64,000 nucleotides of DNA from Astropecten irregularis (lineage: Eukaryota; Echinodermata; Asteroidea; Paxillosida; Astropectinidae): positions 4,466,082-4,530,081 of the forward strand of contig OZ020262.1 of NCBI GenBank assembly GCA_963971285.1. Direction: 5' to 3'. Below the pieces are notes generated by a model, which ran no database searches, was not told the origin of the DNA, and saw only the letters and a list, made by a program, of their open reading frames with translations. Both the position numbers and the translations under genes were made by a program. Shown here piece by piece: positions 32,337 to 43,151 of the stretch. Numbering within the stretch: position 1 is the first letter of the stretch; every line of letters begins with the position of its first letter.

Positions 32337-35141
32337 TTAAGTGTTCTCTGTGAAAGCAGAGCAGTGATTCAGAACCATAAACCAGACTCGGTTGTCCCTC
32401 AAAACTGTGTGCTTCCACACTTTGGCAACAATCTTGGTATCACCAATGTCTGTTGAGACTGAAAGAAACAAGTTCCCATTGGGACACTCAAGGAATCCCA
32501 CCAAGGAAGTGTCAATTGGTGCAGTGATAGCAGGTCGTAACCGTGTATATCGGCGGTAGACGTAGGTGCCATCATCAGCCAGCTCAGTGAATTCAATAAT
32601 TTCACCTTTAGATGTCAGATACACATTGTTAGGGGCTGTAATGCGAAGTTGTTCTTGTGTCAAGACACTTGTCTTGATAGGGTTTTCCCTGAGCCTCTTA
32701 GCTAGTTGCACTAGAGGCTTGTGACCAGGCTTAACCTTCTTCTTCAGCTGGCCAAGGAAGTTTTCAAACCTAAAAGCTGAGCTGTTTTCCAAACAACCAT
32801 GCTTCTCAACAACATCCCCCAAATGAAGGAGATGATGTACATTGTAAACAACAAAAATATCGCCATACAGTTTGAAAGCTTTCTTTACAAAAAGGGTTAA
32901 CAACTCCCTTGCATAATCCAGCTGCAGATAAGCCGTCCTCTCACTCACTAAAAGACCAATGGCCACTGACAAGAGAAGAAAATGATTGTAGTAGACAGGC
33001 CTCAAAACACCTTTGAAGGCAAATGGGCCAGTGTACAGCAGCAGTGTCCTGTATTCCGTAGCCTTAAATCTCTTGATCTTTTCCAATGACCGTGGTTTGC
33101 GTACAAAGTTGGATGGCATCGTCTCCTTCATCCCCATCAATTTCCTGTTAATGTCAGCCACTGCAACTTGGTCCAGATGGAATGCTGTATGATGGAATTG
33201 CCTGTCCAACCAGAAATCGGTAAGCCGCTTTACCACGCCAAGGCAGACCATGTGCATGTAATCCAAGGCAAACCCATGTATCATGTCAAAGCCTGGAATA
33301 TTCAACCATGGACTGTCGACGCAGCGAGAATGATGATGTTCTGTGTAGTCCTTCCTGCGGAATGTGTCGTCACTTTGCAGGTCAAAATTCTCAGTCCTGT
33401 AGAACACCATCCTACCATCCACCTTGGTTGCTTTGCAAAGACCGCGCTCACAGGAATGTGCACCCATGTGTCCCATGATGCTTTTCATAAAGGCTCGAGC
33501 TGGTGCATCACATACTATGCACATCAGACAAACTTGGTGGTGGTTGCCTTTGTAAATGAAGCCATCTTGGAGTAGACGAGATAACTCACCAACAGTCTGG
33601 TTAACGTAGGAGACACAGCTTGGTTTACCACCCATAGTTGCACACACGGGAAATATTTTGTACTGTGACTGGTCATTCTCTAGACACCCCAGTACTGGCC
33701 ACGAGTTGGCATTAGATGAATCAAAAATGAGTACACCATCGACACCAATCGCAAGTTTAATCTCTTCATTTAGACGAAGTGGACGAATCATAAAGTCCAG
33801 AGCACGTGTTAACTGGTCATCAATGCCAAACCAGTGGTACTCTACACCGAAGTAGGATGGATTAATGTTAACAAAGCCTGGAGTGCAAAGTAAAGTGCGC
33901 GGATCCTTTGGCAAATCTTGGACACCAGCACGACTGAAAAGCTTAAGCAGGTGCTGCTGGTCACTCCGCGAAAGTGAAGTTTTTCCAAAGAATTCACGCA
34001 ATTCCCTCTTGAAGAACTCTGCTTCAGTCGCTATTTGTTCACCATCAACCTCTCTAACATAAATGACATGATTGTCATCAGCCTCTTCATCAGAAATGCT
34101 GTCACTGGCATAATAACCAGGGCTGGCAGGACCAGGGCTGTCGTAAACAGGGCTGGCAGGACCAGGAGTGTCGTAACCAGGACTGGCAGGACCAAGGGTG
34201 TCGTAACCAGGACTGGCAGGACCAGGGCTGTCGTAAACAGGGCTGGCAGGACCAGGAGTGTGGTAACCAGGACTGGCAGGACCAAGGGTGTCGTAACCAG
34301 GACTGGCAGGGACAGGGGTGTCGTAACCAGGACTGGCAGGACCAGGGGTGTCGTAACCAGGACTGGCAGGACCAGGGGTGTCGTAACCAGGACTGGCAGG
34401 ACCAGGGGTGTCGTAACCAGGACTGGCAGGACCAGGGGTGTTGTAACCAGGACTGACAGGACCAGGGGTGTCGTAACCAGGACTGGCAGGACAAGGAGTA
34501 TTGTAACCAGGACTGGCAGGACCAGGAGTGTCGTAACCAGGACTGGCAGGACCAGGAGTGTCGTAACCAGGCCTGGCAGGACCAGGAGTGTCGTAACCAG
34601 GACTGGCAGGACCAGGGGTGTTGTAACCAGGGCTGGCAGGACCAGGAGTGTCGTAACCAGGGCTGGCAGGACCAGGGGTGTCGTAACCAGGACTGGCAGG
34701 ACCAGGGGTGTCGTAACCAGGGCTGGCAGGACCAGGGCTGGCAGGACCAGGGGTGTCGTAACCAGGACTGGCAGGACCAGGGGTGTCGTAACCAGGGCTG
34801 GCAGAACCAGGGGTGTCGTAACCAGGGCTGGCAGGACCAGGGCTGGCAGGACCAGGGGTGTCGTAACCAGGACTGGCAGGACCAGGGGTGTCGTAACCAG
34901 GGCTGGCAGAACCAGGGGTGTCGTAACCAGGGCTGGCAGGACCAGGAGTGTCGTAACCAGGGCTGGCAGGACCAGGGGTGTCGTAACCAGGGCTGGCAGA
35001 ACCAGGAGTGTCATAATTGAATGGCCCTCTCCTCACTTTTTCTAAGATGCTACATATTCTAAGTTCCTCTCTTTTCTTCTGGGCCCATTTCGCTTTTTGG
35101 TGACGGCGTTTCTCCTTTCGGACGTAATCATCCTCGTCCAT
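32337..35141 (-). CDS. TNP2/CACTA-like DDE transposase with a decapeptide-repeat N-terminal region, 934 residues
   Basis: Single open frame. I start at the Met at 35141 (ACAATGG context) rather than 14 codons upstream, because a splice acceptor (CATTAG) lies 10 bases before it. Residues 1-42 are basic (RKEKRRHQKAKWAQKKREE). Residues 43-342 are 29 tandem YDTPGPASPG-type units. Residues ~350-460 are an acidic linker and helical region. Catalytic candidates: D468 in AIGVDGV, D545 in the VCDAPAR motif, and E793 in SSAFRFENFLG, the D-D-E pattern expected of TNP2/Plavaka-like transposases. Conserved LDYMHMVCLGVVKRLTDFW (627-644) and a Cys/His-rich CLMCIVCDAP...HSCERGLC segment support the family. 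Expected role: cuts and joins element ends in the nucleus. No stop or frameshift is seen, so it could be functional. Confidence 0.85.
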   Translation of the reverse strand: MDEDDYVRKEKRRHQKAKWAQKKREELRICSILEKVRRGPFNYDTPGSASPGYDTPGPASPGYDTPGPASPGYDTPGSASPGYDTPGPASPGYDTPGPASPGPASPGYDTPGSASPGYDTPGPASPGYDTPGPASPGPASPGYDTPGPASPGYDTPGPASPGYDTPGPASPGYNTPGPASPGYDTPGPARPGYDTPGPASPGYDTPGPASPGYNTPCPASPGYDTPGPVSPGYNTPGPASPGYDTPGPASPGYDTPGPASPGYDTPGPASPGYDTPVPASPGYDTLGPASPGYHTPGPASPVYDSPGPASPGYDTLGPASPGYDTPGPASPVYDSPGPASPGYYASDSISDEEADDNHVIYVREVDGEQIATEAEFFKRELREFFGKTSLSRSDQQHLLKLFSRAGVQDLPKDPRTLLCTPGFVNINPSYFGVEYHWFGIDDQLTRALDFMIRPLRLNEEIKLAIGVDGVLIFDSSNANSWPVLGCLENDQSQYKIFPVCATMGGKPSCVSYVNQTVGELSRLLQDGFIYKGNHHQVCLMCIVCDAPARAFMKSIMGHMGAHSCERGLCKATKVDGRMVFYRTENFDLQSDDTFRRKDYTEHHHSRCVDSPWLNIPGFDMIHGFALDYMHMVCLGVVKRLTDFWLDRQFHHTAFHLDQVAVADINRKLMGMKETMPSNFVRKPRSLEKIKRFKATEYRTLLLYTGPFAFKGVLRPVYYNHFLLLSVAIGLLVSERTAYLQLDYARELLTLFVKKAFKLYGDIFVVYNVHHLLHLGDVVEKHGCLENSSAFRFENFLGQLKKKVKPGHKPLVQLAKRLRENPIKTSVLTQEQLRITAPNNVYLTSKGEIIEFTELADDGTYVYRRYTRLRPAITAPIDTSLVGFLECPNGNLFLSVSTDIGDTKIVAKVWKHTVLRDNRVWFMVLNHCSAFTENT
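34110..35015 (-). repeat. Coding minisatellite (30 bp unit) in the transposase gene
   Basis: 29 units, 27 of 30 bp and two of 45 bp (extra PASPG). Variation is almost all single-base (YDTPGPASPG, YNTPGPASPG, YDTPGSASPG, YDTLGPASPG). All unit lengths are multiples of three, so frame is kept; the same property leaves 327- and 336-codon shadow frames in other phases. Confidence 0.97.
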
Positions 35142-35183
35142 TGTGGCTATTCTAATGAGTACATGTAGAAAGCATACAGACAT

Positions 35184-35715
35184 TTCATCCTAAACATCTC
35201 ACATATACTATTTGAGAATTTGGCTATATGTTCCTTGCTGGTCAAGAAATGCAGGCGTAGTGATTACTTACCAGAGGTGGACATAACTGTAGAGTGTAGA
35301 AAACCACGAACTGGTACAGCACACCACCACAAGGAGTCTAAAAAAGTGGGAAAATGGCAATTTGGTAATACTAATACAAGTCATTGTCTAAGGGGGGGGG
35401 GGCCTGGGTCTGCTGACAGTTACATGACCTTGTTGACTGTTGAGGATTTGTCATTATTTGTTATGTGCAATGACTAACCGTGATGATCATCATGATTATA
35501 AACAAAATTGGTCACAATATAGGGCATTCATAACTTCTGAAGGCGTTAAGCGAGACAATAATGCAGAGGTCAGAGGAGTCATGATGTTCAGCCATGTCAC
35601 AGCATAACAAGGGGGCAAGACCCCCAAATTAATTGGGATAATTGTATTGTCATATTTTTACATTATATGTTATTGTACCCTCACTCCCTCAGTTTAGCTT
35701 GCAATATTGATTACA
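35184..35715. other. Upstream region of the transposase gene
   Basis: No coding exon. Contains a G-run at 35393-35402. The acceptor-like CATTAG just upstream of the transposase Met implies that a 5' untranslated intron ends here. Confidence 0.4.
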
Positions 35716-36162
35716 TTGTAGATTGACTTACTATGCCTAAAGTGATTGCTCCTTCTAAATAGGAATTAGAATAGTACTTGAAGTGTATATAGTATACACT
35801 CCATTAATGCAATCTCTATTCATCAGACAAAAATTTATAATGAATATAAGTTGTTATTTTGTCTGATGCATAGAAAATGCATTCATGGAGAATTTGTGTG
35901 GAATATACACACACTTCAAGGATACCAAGGCTGACCCTTGGTCAAGTGTACATAATGATGAATGGTATAGAAAAACACTGCTGACCTAATGAGATTGGGG
36001 AATTGAATTGATTCCCATACCCACTTTCTACAACTTGGGAGGGTCAAATTATATGGACTTGACCAAGCCTTGGTTTTTTTGATGAGGTACATCTGTTTTA
36101 GGTTTCTCGGCCATGGCAATTGAGTAGAAATCAGCAGGGTCAAGAACACCCCTTTTCCCTTG
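35716..36162. repeat. Duplicated block, copy 1
   Basis: About 447 bp nearly identical to 36763-37219. Contains a hairpin (35777-35922) whose arms begin ACTTGAAGTGTATATAG and end ATACACACACTTCAAG, with inner CAGACAAAA/TTTTGTCTG pairing. Confidence 0.85.
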
Positions 36163-36378
36163 TAATTAATACCTTAAGTCCTGTTTAAGGGCCCTAATTG
36201 GTTCTGCATTTATTTAATCTACCTGTAAACCTTCCTGTTTTTTTATTGTAAAAAAACACTGGATCGATGACCTAGGTTTTAATACTTGTATTGATGTTAT
36301 GTTTATGCAAAACCATTCTTAAGTTATCACTACAGTTTAAACATCAATGTGCTTCTTGCCTTTCATGCATTATTTTAA

Positions 36379-36560
36379 AGGTATATGCTATCATATTTTG
36401 GTAGCATACCAAAAAAGAAATCTTAATAGATCTACCTATAACTTACAAAGTATATAAATGGTGATGATAGAAACATTCTGTTAAAACTTGTCTGCCTGAA
36501 ATGTGATTCATAAAGAAAAAAGAGTAAAATCTGTTAATCATCCAAAAACAGTTCTCAAAG
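36379..36560. mobile_element. TTAA-MITE left half (AGGTAGTATCATAC family)
   Basis: Starts after TTAA (36375-36378) with AGGTATATGCTATCATATTT. Its right part appears displaced to ~37320-37445 (TTCTTTGACAAAAACCCAAG), with the second duplicated block in between. Confidence 0.55.
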
Positions 36561-36762
36561 GAGATATCAAAACCCTGACCCTGATCATAGATGCTTTTGT
36601 TTGTAAAGGTTGAGTTATAGGAATAGATCAGTTAAGATCAATTTAAGTAATAAGTATAATATTGTTTAGTGGCAAATTGCAATTTAATAGAGTTTACTAG
36701 TTCTGCTTCTTGTATTACTGTAACTGTATAGAATAGCATATATAAGTGATATCTATTGATAG

Positions 36763-37219
36763 ATTGTAGATTGACTTACTACTGTACTATGCCTAACGTG
36801 ATTGCTCCTTCTAAATAGGAATTAGTACAGCACTTGAAGTGTATATAGTATACACTCCATTAATGCAATCTCTATTCATCAGACAAAAATTTATAATGAA
36901 TATAAGTTGTTATTTTGTCTGATGCATAGAAAATGCATTCATGGAGAATTTGTGTGGAATATACACACACTTCAAGGATACCAAGGCTGACCCTTGGTCA
37001 AGTGTACATAATGATGAATGGTATAGAAAAACACTGCTGACCTAATGAGATTGGGGAATTGAATTGATTCCCATACCCACTTTCTACAACTTGGGAGGGT
37101 CAAATTATATGGACTTGACCAAGCCTTGGTATTTTTGATGAGGTACATCTGTTTTAGGATTCTTGGTCATGGCAATTGAGTAGAAATCAGCAGGGTCAAG
37201 AACACCCCTTTTCCCTTGA
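36763..37219. repeat. Duplicated block, copy 2
   Basis: Near-identical to 35716-36162 in the same orientation, about 1.05 kb away. Flanks differ, so it behaves like an inserted unit rather than a tandem copy. Confidence 0.85.
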
Positions 37220-37957
37220 TTTTGCTTTTATGTAATCAAATTGCAAACCTCTATTCTTTACTAACTGTGAAAAACAGGAAGATCAAAACTCCTGTGAATA
37301 AATTTGAAGATGTCATGATGAAGTTCACTATTTTCTCAAAATGTGGGTACCATATCGGACTGGAAATTTCACAGATGACTGTCATGCTTTCCTGATTGTT
37401 GTTGCCAATGAATCTCCATTTCTTTGACAAAAACCCAAGTATGATACATGTGTACTTTATACATAACATGCTTTTCCTCTGTTCTTGTGTATTGAGCAAA
37501 TTGTATAGATATTTCAAACGTTTGTCGTTTGAACTAATTAACATAGGCCTACTCTTTTCATGTTGAAATTCTGACTCAATATCCCTTGAATGTTTAACTT
37601 CAGTTTGCGACAGCGAGCAACAGATTGAACAAATTGCCTCATTTTTGAGGAAACTGATTTTTCATTTCGTTTAATATTATGGACGTGTGCAAGTCCACAG
37701 AATGTCTCAAGATGAGGAAGATCAAATTAATATGTGGACTATTGTCCTGAAATCCACACTTTATGACAGTAGGCCTACTTGTAATATTGTAAGGTTGAAA
37801 CATGCATGCATACACAGTGAATGACAAAACTAATCAGACAAAAATTAAAGACAAATTTTGCTTCCATAGGCCTACACTACTACTTACTAGTCATTACAAT
37901 ACTTTTCTCTACACGTCTCTAGAAAGCAAAGCAATTGTAAGATCATGGTAAGTTTAA

Positions 37958-38267
37958 AGGTATAGTATCATACTTTGGTAAGAAACCAAAACAGAAATGT
38001 TCATAGATTTACGTATAACTTTCAGGGTATGAAGATGGCAGTGGTAGACAACGACCGAAAATCTTTTTGATGTTTTAAAAGATCAAAAGTAAAAGAGAAA
38101 AGACTTAAGAAATACTGTGGCCGTTTTTCATTGTTTTCTCAAAAAGTGGGCGCCGTATGGGACTGAAATTTTCACAGATGACTGTGACTGTATCTTCCTT
38201 GATATTTTTGCCCATTAATCTGTAGGCCCCCTACTTCTTTGACAAAAAACAAAGTATGATACTACCT
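37958..38267. mobile_element. TTAA-flanked MITE, AGGTAGTATCATACTTTGG family (copy 3)
   Basis: Flanked by TTAA (37954-37957, 38268-38271). Left end AGGTATAGTATCATACTTTG, right end CAAAGTATGATACTACCT. Nested inside the 19 kb transposon. Confidence 0.85.
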
Positions 38268-38592
38268 TTAAACAGAAAACTAAATCTAATAATATATCTA
38301 ATACTCTATAAAACGTAGGTTAAACATTACATGGAAAGGGAAATAACGACTGAATGTCGGACCAAAATTAAAATGGCTATTTTTGTCCAGTTTTACCATG
38401 CCATGGCCCATGGCAACACCAACTTAAGCAAAGAATGCCAAAGTCTCAAAAATTATCATTGAGTTTAAAATAATGATGATCTCTATGATTTATAGAAAGT
38501 GAGACAAAAGAAATATGAAAGTCTCTACACAGTCAAATATATATCATAACCAATCAAATAATTATAGTTAAGATTACAAGAACTTTTCCTAC

Positions 38593-38725
38593 CTGAAACT
38601 GAAAGTGAAACGGAAGAGCTAGAGGGCATCCAGAACGGCAGAAGAAGTTTGAATGAAGCACTGAGGCATAATGATGGCTGGACAAACCACCCAATTACAA
38701 GCCTCTGCAATGCGGAATGATCCAT
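38593..38725 (-). promoter_or_regulatory. Possible 5' exon of the transposon transcript(s)
   Basis: A short minus-strand frame ends at a strong donor (GTTTCAG|GTAGGA at 38592). Joined to the acceptor next to the transposase Met it hits a stop at once (G|AA TAG), so it could only be an untranslated leader. A shared leader for both genes would match the En/Spm arrangement. Inference only. Confidence 0.25.
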
Positions 38726-39229
38726 TTACAGAGCAGGGAGGCTCAGGCGCAGTACTGGAGGTATTATATGCCATTGGAAATATACTGCTGACAAATACTT
38801 GATTTTTTCGGTTACTACATAATGTGGCAATTACTTGAAAAACGCATTAGGTTCCTAGAGTAGCAGAAGCGAAATACGTCAGAAGATAATTGGCGTCACT
38901 TGAAGCGCGAAGGGTTTAGCCCCCTAAAAATGTTGGCTCAGTCCACAACCGCTCTGGATGTGCTCAATATGCAAGAACCTGTCTGGAAAGTTTCAACGGA
39001 GTTGACCTTGTACTTCACACACAGTAAAGTGGCATAGACACCCCCTCATACCTGGGGGGGGGGGGGGGAGATCCTCTAACACTGATGGGTCGAACTCTCA
39101 TGTACATGTACAAGTATATAATGCATATATGTAGATATATATATATGAGCCTATTATTTTGCCTTGTGAGCCTGCACAGTTTTTTTTTACATGACGCCCA
39201 CATGGGCCAGCCCAGTAATTTATATTAAT

Positions 39230-42200
39230 TATTACTGTTATTAAGTTTCCAATGTTATAACCTGGCATTTCAACCGTTAGGTATTACCCACATTACTTCT
39301 CATCACCCTGTTGTTACTGGGTAAAATTTGGGTTTTAACAAGGTAATAACAGTAATATTTGAAGTTGTGAATTTTTCTGAAATTGCTGTTATTTTTCTGT
39401 TATTACTCAAGTTACCAATGTTATAACCCATTTCAACCGTCAGTTATTACCCACATTTCCTCTCATCACCCTGTTGTTACTCGGTAAAATATGGGTTTCA
39501 ACAAAGTAATAACAGTAATATTTGAACTTAGTAATTATTTTGGAATTGCTGTTATTTTTCTGTTATTACTCAAGTTCCCAATGTTATAACCCATTTCAAC
39601 CATCAGTTATTACCCACATTACCTCTCATCACCCTGTTGTTACTCGGTAAAATATGGGTTTCAACAAGGTAATAACAGTAATATTTGGACTTAGTAATTA
39701 TTTTGGAATTGCTGTTATTTTCCTGTTATTACTCAAGTTACCAATGTTATCACCCATTTCAACCACCAGTTATTACCCACATTACCTCTCATCACCCTGT
39801 TGTTACTGGGTAAAATATGGGTTTCAACAAGGTAATAACAGTAATATTTGAACTTAGTAATTATTTTGGAATTGCTGTCATCTTTCTGTTATTACTCAAG
39901 TTACCAATGTTATCACCCATTTCAGCCGTTAGTTATTACCCACATTACCTCTCATCACCCTGTTGTTACTGGGTAAAATATGGGTTTCAACAAGGTAATA
40001 ACAGTAATATTTGGACTTAGTAATTATTTTGGAATTGCTGTTATTTTCCTGTTATTACTCAAGTTACTCATGTTATAACCCATTTCAACCATTAGTTATT
40101 ACCCACATTACCTCTCATCACCCTGTTGTTACTCGGTAGAATATGGGTTTCAACAAGGTAATAACAGTAATATTTGAACTTAGTAATTATTTTGGAATTG
40201 CTGTTATCTTTCTGTTATTACTCAAGTTCCCAATGTTATAACCCATTTCAACCACCAGTTATTACCCACATTACCTCTCATCACCCTGTTGTTACTCGGT
40301 AAAATATGGGTTTCAACAAGGTAATAACAGTAATATTTGGACTTAGTAATTATTTTGGAATTGCTGTTATCTTTCTGTTATTACTCAAGTTACCAATGTT
40401 ATCACCCATTTCAGCCGTTAGTTATTACCCACATTACCTCTCATCACCCTGTTGTTACTCGGTAAAATATGGGTTTCAACAAGGTAATAACAGTAATATT
40501 TGGACTTAGTAATTATTTTGGAATTGCTGTTATTTTTCTGTTATTACTCAAGTTCCCAATGTTATAACCCATTTCAACCATCAGTTATTACCCACATTAC
40601 CTCTCATCACCCTGTTGTTACTCGGTAAAATAAGGGTTTCAACAAGGTAATAACAGTAATATTTGGACTTAGTAATTATTTTGGAATTGCTGTTATTTTT
40701 CTGTTATTACTCAAGTTCCCAATGTTATAACCCATTTCAACCATCAGTTATTACCCACATTACCTCTCATCACCCTGTTGTTACTCGGTAAAATATGGGT
40801 TTCAACAAGGTAATAACAGTAATATTTGGACTTAGTAATTATTTTGGAATTGCTGTTATTTTTCTGTTATTACTCAAGTTCCCAATGTTATAACCCATTT
40901 CAACCATCAGTTATTACCCACATTACCTCTCATCACCCTGTTGTTACTCGGTAAAATATGGGTTTCAACAAGGTAATAACAGTAATATTTGGACTTAGTA
41001 ATTATTTTGGAATTGCTGTTATTTTTCTGTTATTACTCAAGTTCCCAATGTTATAACCCATTTCAACCATCAGTTATTACCCACATTACCTCTCATCACC
41101 CTGTTGTTACTCGGTAAAATATGGGTTTCAACAAGGTAATAACAGTAATATTTGGACTTAGTAATTATTTTGGAATTGCTGTTTATTTTTCTGTTATTAC
41201 TCAAGTTCCCAATGTTATAACCCATTTCAACCATCAGTTATTACCCACATTACCTCTCATCACCCTGTTGTTACTCGGTAAAATATGGGTTTCAACAAGG
41301 TAATAACAGTAATATTTGGACTTAGTAATTATTTTGGAATTGCTGTTATTTTTCTGTTATTACTCAAGTTCCCAATGTTATAACCCATTTCAACCATCAG
41401 TTATTACCCACATTACCTCTCATCACCCTGTTGTTACTCGGTAAAATATGGGTTTCAACAAGGTAATAACAGTAATATTTGGACTTAGTAATTATTTTGG
41501 AATTGCTGTTATTTTTCTGTTATTACTCAAGTTCCCAATGTTATAACCCATTTCAACCATCAGTTATTACCCACATTACCTCTCATCACCCTGTTGTTAC
41601 TCGGTAAAATATGGGTTTCAACAAGGTAATAACAGTAATATTTGGACTTAGTAATTATTTTGGAATTGCTGTTATTTTTCTGTTATTACTCAAGTTCCCA
41701 ATGTTATAACCCATTTCAACCATCAGTTATTACCCACATTACCTCTCATCACCCTGTTGTTACTCGGTAAAATATGGGTTTCAACAAGGTAATAACAGTA
41801 ATATTTGGACTTAGTAATTATTTTGGAATTGCTGTTATTTTTCTGTTATTACTCAAGTTCCCAATGTTATAACCCATTTCAACCGTCAGTTATTACCCAC
41901 ATTACCTCTCATCACCCTGTTGTTACTCGGTAAAATATGGGTTTCAACAAGGTAATAACAGTAATATTTGGACTTAGTAATTATTTTGGAATTGCTGTTA
42001 TTTTTCTGTTATTACTCAAGTTCCCAATGTTATAACCCATTTCAACCATCAGTTATTACCCACATTACCTCTCATCACCCTGTTGTTACTCGGTAAAATA
42101 TGGGTTTCAACAAGGTAATAACAGTAATATTTGGACTTAGTAATTATTTTGGAATTGATGTTATTTTTCTGTTATTACTCAAGTTCCCAATGTTATAACC

Positions 42201-42310
42201 CATTTCAACCGTCAGTTATTACCCACATTACCTCTCATCACCCTGTTGTTACTCGGTAAAATATGGGTTTCAACAAGGTAATAACAGTAATATTTGGACT
42301 TAGAAATTTG
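39230..42310. repeat. Right subterminal satellite (163 bp monomer, ~19 copies)
   Basis: Monomer contains CAGTTATTACCCACATTACC, TCTCATCACCCTGTTGTTAC, TCGGTAAAATATGGGTTTCA, ACAAGGTAATAACAGTAATA, TTTGGACTTAGTAATTATTT and GCTGTTATTTTTCTGTTATT. Copies are spaced exactly 163 bp (for example 39654, 39817, 40306, 41121). From ~40.5 to 42.3 kb they are nearly identical, so homogenisation is recent. The monomer differs from the left array but shares TTATTACC and GGTAATAA words. Confidence 0.96.
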
Positions 42311-42439
42311 ATACATATGGTGCACCATATTCAGTAATTTTACTCATCAGAAACAGATCCTGTCGGCCCCTAGAATGAATTATATCTGATCCTCATTCTA
42401 AAATACCAAATATTAAAGAATAGCACACTTTCAAAGTCA

Positions 42440-42604
42440 TGCAAAGGTAATATCATTGGGGTAATAACACGGTAATATCGGTAATATTTGGACTTAGTCA
42501 AATTTGGGGCTGTTATTACCGGTAATATCGGGTAATATCGGTAATCGGTAACAATTTGCCCAGTGGGCCTTAACCCCCCCCCCCCCCCCCTAGATCCGCC
42601 ACTG
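42440..42604 (-). repeat. Right terminal region and inverted repeat
   Basis: GGTAATATCGGTAATATTTG and GGTAATATCGGGTAATATCG lead to TTTGCCCAGTG (ending 42565), GGCCTTAA, a run of about 19 C, then CTAGATCCGCCACTG ending 42604. Confidence 0.85.
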
Positions 42605-42609
42605 CTATA

Positions 42610-43151
42610 AGAGGAGTTTGAGTTTTTCAGTCAGATCATAGAGGAAGGGCTGTTTCCTTCCTCTATGGTCAGAGTACGGGCGAAGTAGTTCGAGAACAAA
42701 TTAAAACATCAAGTACATCCCGGGTACATTTTCTAACTAGAACATTGTGCCATGGGTCCATTAGAGATTGTGACGCGTTTGTGTACATGTTTACAATCTC
42801 TCCCCCACACGATCTTTCCTCGCCTTGTTACCGGTAGTTAGAAAATGCCACGTGTGATGAATGCAAATGCAGCCCATGGAAAAAAGATGCAATCTTCGCC
42901 GGTATTTTTGTAGTGTTCCACAGGAATAGGACGATACAAACATAGCACCACGGATATTGCAAAGTGGCGATAATGCAATAAATTATACTGTATTCATCAT
43001 TATTTTCATAAGTTTAGTATCGAAAAATTAATAAAAAAAAATAGAATAAAATGAATTTTCTTTCGAGTACTTGCAACTGGGATCAAGTTCACATACAGAG
43101 TACAATTTGAGTACAGGCCAGGTACTTATTGGTACTTGAGTTTGAGGCTTT
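42610..43151. other. Flank of the transposon; small hairpin
   Basis: ATAGAGGAAGG and CCTTCCTCTAT (42638-42665) form a short hairpin. Otherwise no feature recognised. Confidence 0.45.

Larger units (their letters stand above)
23489..42604 (-). mobile_element. 19.1 kb CACTA/TNP2-like DNA transposon with two genes and giant subterminal arrays
   Basis: Ends CAGTGGCGGATCTAG (23489-23503) and CTAGATCCGCCACTG (42590-42604) are perfect inverted repeats. A G/C-rich tract, a TTAA and CCCACTGGGCA / TGCCCAGTGGG follow inward on both sides. CTATA precedes the left end (23484-23488) and follows the right end (42605-42609), a 5 bp target duplication. Inside: left tandem array, DUF4806-type gene, transposase gene, duplicated blocks and nested MITEs, then the right tandem array. 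Both genes are on the minus strand and open throughout, so the copy may be young. CACTG(GGCA) and a TNP2-like transposase recall the CACTA/EnSpm group, whose usual duplication is 2-3 bp; the 5 bp repeat is atypical and could mean a different lineage. Borders are well supported, the superfamily less so. Confidence 0.82.

Noticed and set aside
34031..35045. 327- and 336-codon frames overlapping the transposase repeat
   Set aside because: Shadow frames of the coding 30 bp repeat; they lack non-repetitive sequence with similarity, while the transposase frame continues through conserved domains.
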